A stretch of 64,000 nt of DNA from Burkholderiaceae bacterium (GTDB taxonomy: Bacteria; Pseudomonadota; Gammaproteobacteria; Burkholderiales; Burkholderiaceae_E). Both the position numbers and the translations under genes were made by a program. Shown piece after piece: positions 51,244-61,548 of this stretch. The DNA is taken from the NCBI GenBank assembly GCA_016710525.1, contig JADJVQ010000032.1, forward strand, positions 20,003-84,002. The letters run 5' to 3'. Each line of letters begins with the position of its first letter. Within the stretch, counting starts at the first letter, position 1. The notes under the pieces were generated by a model that was not told the DNA's origin, did not search any database, and was given only the letters and a program-made list of their open reading frames with translations.

Positions 51244-52802
51244 CCCATCAAGTGAAACGGGCGCTGCTCAGCGTCTCGGACAAGGACGGCATCGTCGAGT
51301 TCGCGCGCGCGCTGGCCGCGCGCGGCATCGAACTGCTGTCCACCGGCGGCACCGCCAAACTGCTGGCCCAGGCCGGGCTGGCGGTGATCGAAGTGTCCGA
51401 CTACACCGGCTTCCCCGAAATGCTGGACGGCCGCGTCAAGACCCTGCATCCCAAGGTCCATGGCGGCCTGCTGGCGCGGCGCGACCTGCCCGAGCACATG
51501 GCGGCGCTGGATGCGCATGGCATCGGCACCATCGACCTGCTGGTGGTCAATCTGTACCCGTTCCAGCGCACCGTGGCCGACCCGGCCTGCACGCTGGACG
51601 ACGCGATCGAGAACATCGACATCGGCGGCCCGGCCATGCTGCGTGCCGCCGCCAAGAACTACGGTGGCGTGGCGGTGGTGGTCGAGCCTTCCGATTACGC
51701 CGGAGTGCTGGCGCAGATCCAAGCCTCGGGCGGCGTAGCCGATGCCACCCGTTTCGATCTGGCGCGCAAGGTCTACGCCCACACCGCGCAATACGATGCC
51801 GCGATCGCCAACTGGCTGACCGGCCTGGCCCCCGACGGCACCCGCCAGCCGCACCCCGAGGTCTTCACCCAGCAGTGGCTCAAGGTGCAGGACATGCGCT
51901 ATGGCGAGAACCCGCACCAGAGCGCGGCGTTCTATCGCGACCGCGAGCCCGCGCCGGGCAGCCTGGCCAACTACCGGCAGCTGCAGGGCAAGGAGCTGTC
52001 GTACAACAACATCGCCGACTCCGACGCCGCCTGGGAGTGCGTGAAGACATTCGAAGAACCGGCCTGCGTCATCATCAAGCACGCCAACCCCTGCGGCGTG
52101 GCGATCGGTGCCGATTGCCTCGAGGCCTATCGCAAGGCGTTCGAGACCGACTCCACCTCGGCCTTCGGCGGCATCATCGCCTTCAACCGGCCGCTGGACG
52201 CCGCGGCCGCCGAGCACGTCGCCAAACAGTTCGTCGAGGTCCTGATCGCGCCCGCGTTCGACGCCGGCGCGCGCGCGCTGTTCGCCGGCAAGCAGAACGT
52301 CCGCCTGCTCGAGATCCCGCTGGCCCGCCACAGCAACCGCTACGACCTGAAGCGGGTCGGCGGCGGTCTGCTGGTGCAGTCGCCCGACGAGCGCAATCTC
52401 GCCACGGCCGAACTGCGTGTGGTCACGAAGCTGGCGCCCAGCCCCCAGCAGATGGCCGATCTACTGTTCGCCTGGCGGGTCGGCAAGTTCGTCAAGTCGA
52501 ATGCCATCGTTTTTTGCGGCGGCGGGCGCACGCTGGGCGTGGGCGCGGGCCAGATGAGCCGGGTCGACTCGGCGCGCATCGCCACCATCAAGGCGGCGGG
52601 CGCCAATCTGCCGCTGGCTGGCTCGGTGGTCGCGTCTGACGCGTTCTTTCCGTTCCGCGACGGGCTCGATGTGGTGATCGACGCGGGTGCGGTGGCCGTC
52701 ATTCAGCCCGGTGGTTCGATGCGCGATGAAGAAGTGATCGGCGCCGCCAATGAGCGCGGCGTGGCGATGGTCTTCACGGGCGTGCGGCACTTCCGTCACT
52801 GA
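51240..52802 (+). CDS. purH: bifunctional AICAR transformylase / IMP cyclohydrolase
   Basis: Last two steps of de novo IMP synthesis. Length 520 residues. The N-terminal cyclohydrolase domain has ALLSVSDKDGIVEFARAL, TGGTAKLLAQAG and RVKTLHPKVHGGLLARR. The C-terminal transformylase domain has the catalytic Lys-His in IKHANPCGVA, YGENPHQSAAFY, and the end DVVIDAGAVAVIQPGGSMRD. The start overlaps the fis stop. No breaks are seen. Confidence 0.97.
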   Translation: MTHQVKRALLSVSDKDGIVEFARALAARGIELLSTGGTAKLLAQAGLAVIEVSDYTGFPEMLDGRVKTLHPKVHGGLLARRDLPEHMAALDAHGIGTIDLLVVNLYPFQRTVADPACTLDDAIENIDIGGPAMLRAAAKNYGGVAVVVEPSDYAGVLAQIQASGGVADATRFDLARKVYAHTAQYDAAIANWLTGLAPDGTRQPHPEVFTQQWLKVQDMRYGENPHQSAAFYRDREPAPGSLANYRQLQGKELSYNNIADSDAAWECVKTFEEPACVIIKHANPCGVAIGADCLEAYRKAFETDSTSAFGGIIAFNRPLDAAAAEHVAKQFVEVLIAPAFDAGARALFAGKQNVRLLEIPLARHSNRYDLKRVGGGLLVQSPDERNLATAELRVVTKLAPSPQQMADLLFAWRVGKFVKSNAIVFCGGGRTLGVGAGQMSRVDSARIATIKAAGANLPLAGSVVASDAFFPFRDGLDVVIDAGAVAVIQPGGSMRDEEVIGAANERGVAMVFTGVRHFRH

Positions 52803-52824
52803 TCCCCTCGCTCCGGCGGCCAGC

Positions 52825-53376
52825 GTGCGCATCCTGGGCATCGATCCCGGACTGCGCATGACCGGCTTTGGCGTCATCGACGTGCAGGGCCAGTCGCTGC
52901 GCTATGTGGCCAGCGGCGTGATCCGGATCGCGCCCGGCCCGCTGCCGCCGCGCCTGAAGACCATCTACGACGGCATCAACGAGGTGCTGGCCCAGTACCA
53001 GCCCGACATCGCCGTGGTCGAGATCATCTTCGTCAACGTCAACCCGCAGTCGACGCTGCTGCTCGGCCAGGCCCGCGGCGCGGCGATCACCTCGCTGGTG
53101 GCCGGCGGCCTGACGGTGCACGAGTACACCGCGCTGCAGGTCAAGCAGGCCGTGGTCGGCACGGGCCGCGCGGTCAAGGAGCAGGTGCAGTCGATGGTGC
53201 AGCGGCTGCTGTCGCTGCCCGGAGTGCCCTCGCCCGACGCGGCCGACGCACTGGCCTGCGCGATCTGCCATGCGCATGCGCGCACCATGACCGCCGCGGC
53301 CGCCAGCCAGTCGCCAACTCAGACGCCCGTCAGCGCCCTGCTCGGTGCGCGGGTGCGTCGCGGCCGGATGCGCTGA
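52825..53376 (+). CDS. ruvC: Holliday junction endonuclease RuvC
   Basis: Resolvase of the RuvABC complex, 183 residues from GTG 52825. Catalytic acidic residues are D7 (LGIDPGLRMTG), the Glu in VVEIIFVNVN and C-terminal Asp residues in SPDAADALACAICHAH. The longer frame from 52750 lies inside purH and is rejected. It follows purH by 22 bases. Its 3' end overlaps the convergent DUF2784 gene by 47 bases. Confidence 0.95.
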   Translation: MRILGIDPGLRMTGFGVIDVQGQSLRYVASGVIRIAPGPLPPRLKTIYDGINEVLAQYQPDIAVVEIIFVNVNPQSTLLLGQARGAAITSLVAGGLTVHEYTALQVKQAVVGTGRAVKEQVQSMVQRLLSLPGVPSPDAADALACAICHAHARTMTAAAASQSPTQTPVSALLGARVRRGRMR

Positions 53377-53740
53377 GCCGGCGCCAGGCAATGAACACCA
53401 GCCATCCATAGATGACTGCATTCACCGCCACCACACCCAGGGCCAGCACGAACTGAACTTCGCGTGTGAGGGCCGCCGGATACAGGACGGGCAGCACGTA
53501 GTGCTCGACGAAGCCGCCGGAGTAGCCGGCCTCGCCTGCCGCGGCGCGCAGCCGGTTCTCCAGCACGGTCAGCGGACAGATCCGCCCCGACATCTCGATG
53601 CCGAACGCCCAGCCCGCCGCAGGCAACTGCAGCAGCGCCATCCAGCGCCAGCGCAGCGCGAGCAAAGCGCCCAGCACCGCGAACACCACGAACGCGAGAT
53701 GCACGAGCAGCACGGCGTCGGCGGCAAGGCGAAGGACCAT
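53330..53740 (-). CDS. DUF2784 family membrane protein
   Basis: Small integral membrane protein of 136 residues (MVLRLAADAVLLVHLAFVVF) with about four hydrophobic helices: near 5-25, 30-48 (LRWRWMALLQLPAAGWAFGI), 75-95 and 100-125. The family motifs are ICPLTVLENRLR and GGFVEHYVLPVLYP, which are near-invariant in DUF2784. Function unknown. It is encoded opposite to the ruv genes and interrupts the usual ruvC-ruvA adjacency. Confidence 0.85.
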   Translation of the reverse strand: MVLRLAADAVLLVHLAFVVFAVLGALLALRWRWMALLQLPAAGWAFGIEMSGRICPLTVLENRLRAAAGEAGYSGGFVEHYVLPVLYPAALTREVQFVLALGVVAVNAVIYGWLVFIAWRRLSASGRDAPAHRAGR

Positions 53741-53968
53741 GATCGAGCTCGCCGGTTGAAAGGGAATACCCGCTCCGCATGCGCAGCCGGATCTCGCAAT
53801 TCCATCAGGTGCTCGCCAACGGTGAGCGCAGGGGCGGACAGGCAGCCTGTGGAACGCTGTGGCAAGGCTCGGCGGGAAATGGACCCGTCGGTCGCCTCGG
53901 TTGTGCGTCTGGGGCCGGAGCACAGGACATTCTAGCGACCTTGCGCCGCCAACGAATGATGCCGCCCC

Positions 53969-55167
53969 ATGAACGATCCCAAGTACCTGGGCGACCACGC
54001 CCTCATCACGCCCGACAAACCCGCGCTGATCCACGGCGGCACCGGCGAGGTGCTGACCTATCGCGACATCGACGAACGCTCGAACCGGCTGGCCCAGTGC
54101 CTGTTCGCGCTCGGCCTGCGGCGCGGCGATCGCATCGCGATCGTGATGGAAAACAACCTGCGCTACATGGAGGTCTGCTGGGCCGCGCTGCGTTCGGGCC
54201 TGCTGATCGCGCCGGTCAACCGCTACCTGACCGCCGACGAGGCCGCCTACATCGTCGCCGACAGCGAGGCGCGTGCGGTCGTCAGCTCGCTGGCCATGCG
54301 GGAGCTGGCCGATGGCCTGAGCTCGCGCATGCCCGGCTGCGGGCATCGGCTGATGGTCGACGGCACGATCGAGGGCTGGACGAGCTACGAGCAGGCCATC
54401 GCCGCGCACCCTGCGCAGCGCCTGGCCGACGAGTGGATGGGCGGCACGATGTTCTACAGCTCGGGCACCACCGGGCGACCCAAGGGCATCATCCGAGCCC
54501 AGCAGGGCGGGCGGGTGTCCGAAGGCCAGAATGCCGCGCGGCTGCGCCAGATGAGCGGGTATGGCCTGGGTCCCGACACCGTCTACCTGTCGCCGGCGCC
54601 GATGTACCACGCCGCGCGCTGGTCGGCACGCTGCGCATCTGCGATGAAGAGGGCAACGAGCAGCCGCCCGGCCAGGCCGGGCTCGTGTATTTCGAACGGG
54701 ACGAACAGGTCTTTCTCTACCACAACGCGCCACAGGCGACCCGCGACGCGCAGCACCCGCGGCACCCGACCTGGACCAGCGTCGGGGACATCGGCTATGT
54801 CGACCCGGACGGCTACCTGTACCTGACCGACCGCAGCGCCTTCATGATCATCTCGGGCGGCGTCAATATCTATCCGCAGGCCATCGAAAACGCGCTGGTG
54901 ATGCACCCGGCGGTGGGCGACGTCGCGGTGATCGGGGTGCCCGATCCCGAAATGGGCGAGGCGGTCAAGGCGATCGTCGAGCTGGTGGCCGGCGTGCAGC
55001 CCGACGAACAGCTGGCCGGGGAACTGCTCGATTTCGTGCGCACGAAGGTGGCGCGCTACATGGTGCCGCGCTCGCTGGACTTCATCGACCAGCTGCCCCG
55101 CCTGCCCACCGGCAAGCTGTACAAGCGGGTGCTCAAGGAGCGGTACCGTCAGGCCGGCCCGACCTGA
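53969..55167 (+). pseudogene. acyl-CoA synthetase with internal deletion and frame change
   Basis: The N-terminal part (MNDPKYLGDHALITPDKPAL) runs through the P-loop YSSGTTGRPKG to PMYHAAR at ~54625. The frame then changes, and the sequence resumes deep in the C-terminal half as VGTLRICDEEGNEQPPGQAG. It continues through GDIGYVDPDGYLYLTDRSAF, MIISGGVNIYPQAIENA and PTGKLYKRVLKE. Compared with complete enzymes (~510-530 residues) roughly 120-130 residues are missing, including the HEYYSGTE-type ATP motif. A GC-rich GCGCGCTG stretch lies at the junction. Either a real deletion or an assembly collapse; as written it cannot be functional. Confidence 0.82.
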
Positions 55168-55193
55168 GACCGGCTCGGTGTAAGCTTGGCCGC

Positions 55194-55766
55194 ATGATTG
55201 GACGCCTGCATGGAACCCTGATCGGACGCGATCCTCCGAACCTGCTCATCGATGTGGGCGGTGTCGGCTATGAGGTCGACGTGCCGATGAGCACCTTTTA
55301 CGAGCTCCCGCCCCTGGGCGAGCGCGTCACGCTGCTGATCCACCAGGTGGTCCGCGAGGACGCTCACCTGCTCTACGGTTTCCTGACCGAGGCCGAACGC
55401 AGCGTGTTCCGCCAGCTGGTGCGCATATCGGGCGTGGGTCCGCGGATCGCGCTGGCGGTGCTGTCGGGCCTCAGCGTGGCCGACCTGGCCCAGGCGGTGG
55501 CGCTCCAGGAGCCCGCCCGTCTCACCCGGGTGCCCGGCATCGGGAAGAAGACCGCCGAACGCCTGCTGCTCGAACTCAAGGGAAAGCTCGCCGACGCGGT
55601 GGCTTCCCCGGGAACGATTGCCGAGGAGGCCCCCGACATCCTGCGGGCGCTGGCCGCGCTGGGCTACTCCGACAAGGAGGCAGCGGGCGCCGTGCGCACC
55701 CTGCCGGCCGGCACCGGCGTCGCGGAGGGCATCCGGATGGCCCTCAAATCGCTCGTTCGGAACTGA
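55194..55766 (+). CDS. ruvA: Holliday junction branch-migration protein RuvA
   Basis: Tetrameric junction-binding subunit, 190 residues. The N-terminal OB domain reads MIGRLHGTLIGRDPPNLLID, with the GVGYEVDVPMSTFYELP strand. Two helix-hairpin-helix motifs are ISGVGPRIALAVLSGLS and VPGIGKKTAERLLLELKGKL. The C-terminal RuvB-binding domain has LAALGYSDKEAAGAVRTLP. It precedes ruvB by 6 bases. Confidence 0.96.
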   Translation: MIGRLHGTLIGRDPPNLLIDVGGVGYEVDVPMSTFYELPPLGERVTLLIHQVVREDAHLLYGFLTEAERSVFRQLVRISGVGPRIALAVLSGLSVADLAQAVALQEPARLTRVPGIGKKTAERLLLELKGKLADAVASPGTIAEEAPDILRALAALGYSDKEAAGAVRTLPAGTGVAEGIRMALKSLVRN

Positions 55767-55772
55767 GACCGC

Positions 55773-56872
55773 ATGGCACTGGAACATGACCGGCTGATCA
55801 CGCCGATACCCGCCTCGCCCAACGAAGAAGTGGTCGAGCGGGCACTGCGCCCGCGCCGGCTCCACGAGTACGTGGGCCAGCAGCGCATCCGCGAGCAGCT
55901 CGAGATCTTCATCGCCGCGGCGCGCGGGCGCGAAGAAGCCCTCGACCACCTGCTGCTGTTCGGCCCGCCGGGGCTGGGCAAGACCACCCTGGCGCACATC
56001 GTCGCCGAAGAAATGGGCGTGAAGATGCGCCAGACCTCGGGACCGGTGCTCGAGCGCCCGGGCGACCTGGCCGCCATCCTGACCAATCTCGAAAAGAACG
56101 ACGTGCTGTTCATCGACGAGATCCATCGCCTGTCGCCGGTGGTCGAAGAAATCCTCTATCCGGCCCTCGAAGATTTCCAGATCGACATCATGATCGGCGA
56201 AGGGCCCGCGGCGCGTTCGATCAAGCTCGACCTGCAGCCTTTCACCCTGGTCGGAGCGACCACCCGGGCCGGCATGCTGACGAATCCGCTGCGCGACCGG
56301 TTCGGCATCGTCGCGCGCCTCGAGTTCTACACCACCGAAGAACTCACCTCGATCGTCGCCCGCTCGGCGCGCCTGCTCAATGCCAATGCCGACGACGCGG
56401 GCGCCGCCGAGATCGCACGACGCGCGCGCGGCACCCCGCGCATCGCCAACCGACTGCTGCGCCGCGTGCGCGACTACGCCGAGGTCAAGACCGGTGGGCG
56501 CATCACCCATGCGACCGCCGACGCGGCGCTGCGCATGCTCGACGTCGACTCCGCGGGCTTCGACGTGATGGACCGCAAGCTGCTGCTGGCGGTGATCGAA
56601 CGATTCGACGGGGGACCGGTCGGCGTCGAAAACCTGGCGGCCGCCATCAGCGAAGAACGCGAAACCATCGAAGATGTGCTCGAGCCCTACCTGATCCAGC
56701 AGGGCTTCCTGCAACGCACACCCGCGGACGCATCGCGACCCAGGCCGCCTACCGGCACTTCGGCATCGTGGCGGCGCGAGCCGGCGCCGAGCAGGAACTG
56801 TTCGACTCCCCCGCCGATGCGGCCCCGCCCCCGACCTCGCCGGTTCCGCCTCCGGGCACCGGCCGCCGCTGA
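55773..56872 (+). CDS. ruvB: Holliday junction branch-migration motor RuvB, frame broken near the end
   Basis: AAA+ motor of RuvAB. The N-terminal ~310 residues are intact: Walker A LLLFGPPGLGKTTLAHIV near 66, Walker B DVLFIDEIHRLSP, sensor GATTRAGMLTNPLRDRF, and arginine-finger region. After PYLIQQGFLQRTP one base appears to be missing near 56730. The next frame continues the expected winged-helix end GRIATQAAYRHFG, then AARAGAEQELFDSPAD, to a stop at 56872. Without correction the protein would end in an arginine/proline-rich tail at 56921. Consensus error is the likeliest explanation. Confidence 0.93.
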
Positions 56873-56898
56873 TCGCCGGAACCGCCGCCCCCGAACCC

Positions 56899-57633
56899 AT
56901 GACTCACCTGGATCAAGATGAATTCGTCGGGCGCCTGATCAAGGCCACCCCGAGGCTTTGGGCCACCAAGCTCATCATCGGCCTGAATGTGCTGGTCTGG
57001 CTGCTCAATCTGGCCACCGGCATGTCGCCGACCTCGCCCGACCCCCGCGCACTGCTGTTCTGGGGCGGCAATTTCCTGCCGTTCACGCTGGAGCAGCCCT
57101 GGCGCCTGCTGTCCTGCACGCTGCTGCACGGGGGCATCGTGCACCTGGGATTCAACATGTGGGCGCTGTGGGATACCGGCCGGGTGGCCGAGCGCTTCTA
57201 TGGCAATACCCAGTTTCTGCTGATCTATCTCTTCGCAGGCCTGAGCGGCTCGATGGCGAGCCTGTTCTTCGCGGCCAGCAAGACGGTGTCGGTGGGCGCC
57301 TCGGGCGCGATCTTCGGCGTGGTCGGCGCCCTGCTGTCGGCGCTGTTCACCAAGCACAACAAGCTGCCCGCCGGGCTGGTCGCGAGCATGCGCTCATCGA
57401 TGCTGATGTTCGTCGGCTATTCGCTGGTGATGGGATTCGTCGCCAGCCACATCGACAATGCCGCGCACATCGGCGGCATGGTGGGCGGCTTCGCGGTGGC
57501 CACCGTCATGGCCGAAAAATTCGACTGGGACGAATACAGGCGCGCGGGGCTGATCCGCGCGGTGGTGGCGGTGATCGGCGCGTCGATGGCAATGATGGTC
57601 ATCTGGAAGCTGCTTCCCGTGCCGGCAGCGTAG
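56899..57633 (+). CDS. rhomboid-family intramembrane serine protease
   Basis: Membrane protein of 244 residues with six or seven hydrophobic segments. Catalytic residues are visible: Ser in SVGASGAIFG (near 136) and His in IDNAAHIGGMVGG (near 191). HGGIVHLGFNMWALW contains the conserved WxxHxxxHxxxN-like loop (here LLHGGIVHLGFNM). Substrate unknown. It follows ruvB by 26 bases. Confidence 0.92.
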   Translation: MTHLDQDEFVGRLIKATPRLWATKLIIGLNVLVWLLNLATGMSPTSPDPRALLFWGGNFLPFTLEQPWRLLSCTLLHGGIVHLGFNMWALWDTGRVAERFYGNTQFLLIYLFAGLSGSMASLFFAASKTVSVGASGAIFGVVGALLSALFTKHNKLPAGLVASMRSSMLMFVGYSLVMGFVASHIDNAAHIGGMVGGFAVATVMAEKFDWDEYRRAGLIRAVVAVIGASMAMMVIWKLLPVPAA

Positions 57634-57708
57634 TGCCACCGGCCGACGCGACGCCTTGACCACCCGGATGTCGATTCGCTGGCTCGACGATCGAGCGTTC
57701 GAACGCCG

Positions 57709-58286
57709 ATGAGCCCTCCGGCAGACGATCCGCGCCAGGACGAGGCGCTGATGCTCGCCTACGCGGGGGGCGACGCGCGAGCCTTCGAGCTGCTCTACGC
57801 GCGTCATCGCGGCTGGCTGCACGGATTGCTGCTGCGCCAGCTGCATGCGGCGCCGGCGGCCGACGACGTCTTCCAGGAGACCTGGTTCAGCCTGATCCGG
57901 GCCGCCCCGGGATATCGGCCCAGCGCGAAGTTCACGACCTGGCTCTATCTGCTGGCCCGCCAGCGTCTGGTCGATCACTGGCGCCGGTCTGACCCCGAAA
58001 CCGATCCGCTCACGTTCAATGAAGATGATGATTCAGCGCCCCTGCCCGAGCCGCTCATCGAACGCGGGGATCCGGCCCTGCGGATCGAACGGCGCCAGTT
58101 GGCCGAACGGGTCGAACAGGCGGTTCGCCGCCTGCCGCCGCTGCAGCGCGAAGCGCTGCTGCTCGCCGAGTGGCGCGACATGAGCCTGGACGATATCGCC
58201 GGCATCACCGGCGTGCCCCGCGAGGCGGTCAAGAGCCGACTGCGCTATGCCCGCACGAAACTGGCGCAATGGCTGGCGGACGAACA

Positions 58287-58290
<4 letters not shown>
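57709..58290 (+). CDS. ECF-type RNA polymerase sigma factor
   Basis: Sigma-70 family factor of 193 residues with regions 2 and 4 only. Region 2 is RAFELLYARHRGWLHGLLLR through DDVFQETWFSLIRAAPGYRP and KFTTWLYLLARQRLVDHWRR. Region 4 is AVRRLPPLQREALLLAEWRD through LDDIAGITGVPREAVKSRLR. The stop overlaps the start of the following membrane protein gene, the arrangement of a sigma/anti-sigma pair. Target promoters are unknown. Confidence 0.9.
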
Positions 58291-59538
<1,248 letters not shown>

Positions 59539-59847
59539 GTACCACGCGCCGAAGCGGCACGGCCGGATCCCGAAGGGCAGGCTCGTCCGTTCATCCGCCA
59601 AGCAAGCCTGGGAGCCGCACCGATACGGCCGGTCTTCGGCTTGGCGACCGCAACGAATCGATGCCTGGCGCGCGCGTCGCCAGGGTCGACAGCGGCCCGG
59701 GTCGGGAGCATCGGGACGGCTGAATCGCGTCGGCCTGTGGCTGGGGTCATTAACCCCGAATCGTCCGTCACCGCGTTTCATGTCCTGTCACCCGCGCAGA
59801 TCGCCCATGTCAGATCGCCCAAAGCCCGCCAGCCAATGGCCACTTGT
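59539..59847. other. intergenic region before ybgC
   Basis: About 310 bases without a convincing gene. It holds an 8-bp inverted repeat CGCCAAGC (59596-59603) / GCTTGGCG (59639-59646), which could be a weak terminator for the upstream gene. A small GGGGT/ACCCC hairpin lies at 59743-59757. Open frames here on either strand have no ribosome-binding site and no family resemblance. Confidence 0.5.
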
Positions 59848-59853
59848 TAGAAT
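59848..59853 (+). promoter_or_regulatory. -10 hexamer 6 bases before the ybgC start
   Basis: TAGAAT followed by exactly six bases and the GTG at 59860. The transcript would start at or near the first codon. No clear -35. Confidence 0.45.
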
Positions 59854-59859
59854 CCGCCC

Positions 59860-60354
59860 GTGAGTCGAGGCACCCGAACGCTGTCTTCACTGGCCGCGCT
59901 GCCAGCGCCGGTCTTCGAAACCGTCGTGCGCGTCTACTACGAAGACACCGACGCCGGCGGCATCGTCTACCATGCCAACTGGCTGCGCTACTTCGAACGG
60001 GCCCGCACCGACTGGCTGCGCTCGCTGGGCGCGGTGCATCGCGAGCTCGCCAGCACCGATGGAGTGCTGCTGGTGGTGCGCGACCTCTTCATCGACTATC
60101 GACTGCCGGCCAGGCTCGATGACGAATTGCGCATCGATGTCAGGCTGCTCGAGACGCGCCGGGCCAGCCTGCGCCTGATGCAGAGTGCACACGGCCTTGC
60201 CGATGGCCGGCTGCTGGTGCAGTCGGAGATGCGCGTGGCGGCCATCGGTGCGGCCGACCAGCGAGCCGCAGGGTTGCCGCGCTGGCTGCTCGAAAGGTTG
60301 GCCGCCCCGCCGCCGACTCAATCCGGGCGCGTGACCGACCTGCCAGGCCCATGA
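59860..60354 (+). CDS. ybgC: acyl-CoA thioesterase YbgC of the Tol-Pal locus
   Basis: Hot-dog thioesterase, 164 residues from GTG 59860. The catalytic loop VYYEDTDAGGIVYHANWLRY near 26-45 carries the conserved Asp and the substrate-binding HANWLRYFERART. Relatives start close to the ETVVRVYYEDTD strand, so the true start could be a few codons further in. First gene of the conserved ybgC-tolQ-tolR-tolA-tolB order; tolQ follows after 48 bases. Confidence 0.93.
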   Translation: MSRGTRTLSSLAALPAPVFETVVRVYYEDTDAGGIVYHANWLRYFERARTDWLRSLGAVHRELASTDGVLLVVRDLFIDYRLPARLDDELRIDVRLLETRRASLRLMQSAHGLADGRLLVQSEMRVAAIGAADQRAAGLPRWLLERLAAPPPTQSGRVTDLPGP

Positions 60355-60402
60355 CCGCTTGATCGCTCCATTCGAAGCACGCCCTTTCCGAGGCCCCCAT
60401 CC

Positions 60403-61074
60403 GTGAACGCCGAACTGTCGATCCTGTCTCTGGTCACCAACGCCAGCCTGCTGGTGCAGCTGGTGATGCTGTTGCTGCTGGGCATCTCGCTGGGTTCCTG
60501 GACCACCATCTTTCGCAAGGGTTTTCACATCCGGCGCTCGCGCAGCGACACCGAGCGCTTCGAGGCGGATTTCTGGAAGGATCGCGACCTGGGCGCGCTG
60601 TATCAGCAGGTGCATGAAGGCCGCCGCGAATCGGGCTCGCTCGCGCGCATCTTCGAATCGGGCATGGCCGAGTTCCTCAAGACCCGCCAGCAGAAGCCCG
60701 GCGACGTGCAGGCCATGCTCGACGGGGCGCGGCGTTCGATGCGGGCCTCGTACCAGCGCGAAATGGATCAGCTCGAGGCAGGCCTGGCCTTCCTGGCATC
60801 GGCCGGCTCGGTCAGCCCGTACATCGGTCTGTTCGGGACGGTATGGGGCATCATGAATGCCTTCCGCGGCCTGGCCAATGTGCATCAGGCGACGCTGGCG
60901 GCAGTCGCCCCCGGCATTGCCGAGGCGCTGGTGGCCACCGCGATCGGCCTGTTCGCGGCCATTCCGGCCGTGGTCGCGTACAACCGCTTCGCTCACGACA
61001 TCGATCGCCTGTCCACGCGATTCGACACCTTCGTGGACGAGTTCCTGAACATCCTGCAGCGCCAGGCGCGCTGA
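60403..61074 (+). CDS. tolQ: Tol system inner-membrane protein TolQ
   Basis: Proton-channel stator subunit of the Tol-Pal envelope constriction machine, 223 residues from GTG 60403. TM1 is near 12-35 (SLLVQLVMLLLLGISLGSW). The conserved TM2-TM3 part is ASAGSVSPYIGLFGTVWGIM and ALVATAIGLFAAIPAVVAYN, homologous to ExbB/MotA. Followed by tolR after 23 bases. Confidence 0.96.
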   Translation: MNAELSILSLVTNASLLVQLVMLLLLGISLGSWTTIFRKGFHIRRSRSDTERFEADFWKDRDLGALYQQVHEGRRESGSLARIFESGMAEFLKTRQQKPGDVQAMLDGARRSMRASYQREMDQLEAGLAFLASAGSVSPYIGLFGTVWGIMNAFRGLANVHQATLAAVAPGIAEALVATAIGLFAAIPAVVAYNRFAHDIDRLSTRFDTFVDEFLNILQRQAR

Positions 61075-61097
61075 GCGGCCGAAGCGGAATCGCGACC

Positions 61098-61532
61098 ATG
61101 CCTTCCATGCAGTCCCGGGGCCGAAACGGCCGCCAGCGCCGTCTCGTCAACGAGATCAACGTGGTGCCCTACATCGACGTGATGCTGGTGCTGCTGGTCA
61201 TCTTCATGGTGACGGCTCCGCTGCTTCCGCCGGGCACGATCGAACTCCCCAAGGTCGGCGCAAGCCAGAAGAAGCCCGACGTGTATATCGACGCGCGCGT
61301 CGACAAGACCGGCAAGATCGTGCTGGTCAAGATCGATACGAAGGAGCAGTCCCCGGTGGCGGCGACGCTCGACGATGTGGTGGCCAAGGCCCAGGCGCTG
61401 GGCGCAAGCCGGACCGTGCCGGTCGTCATTTCGGGGCATCGGGAACGCCCGTACGGCGAGATCGTCGATCTCCTGGACCGCCTGCAGCGCCAGGACATCC
61501 ATGCCGCGCTGATGGTCAAGCCCGGCAAGTAA
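61098..61532 (+). CDS. tolR: Tol system inner-membrane protein TolR
   Basis: ExbD-family subunit of 144 residues from ATG 61098. A single TM helix with the proton-carrying Asp lies in NEINVVPYIDVMLVLLVIFM. The periplasmic domain ends GEIVDLLDRLQRQDIHAALM. It works with TolQ to energise TolA. An ATG five codons in (MQSRGR) has no advantage. Followed by tolA after 16 bases. Confidence 0.96.
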   Translation: MPSMQSRGRNGRQRRLVNEINVVPYIDVMLVLLVIFMVTAPLLPPGTIELPKVGASQKKPDVYIDARVDKTGKIVLVKIDTKEQSPVAATLDDVVAKAQALGASRTVPVVISGHRERPYGEIVDLLDRLQRQDIHAALMVKPGK

Positions 61533-61548
61533 GCCACGAGCTCGCGCC

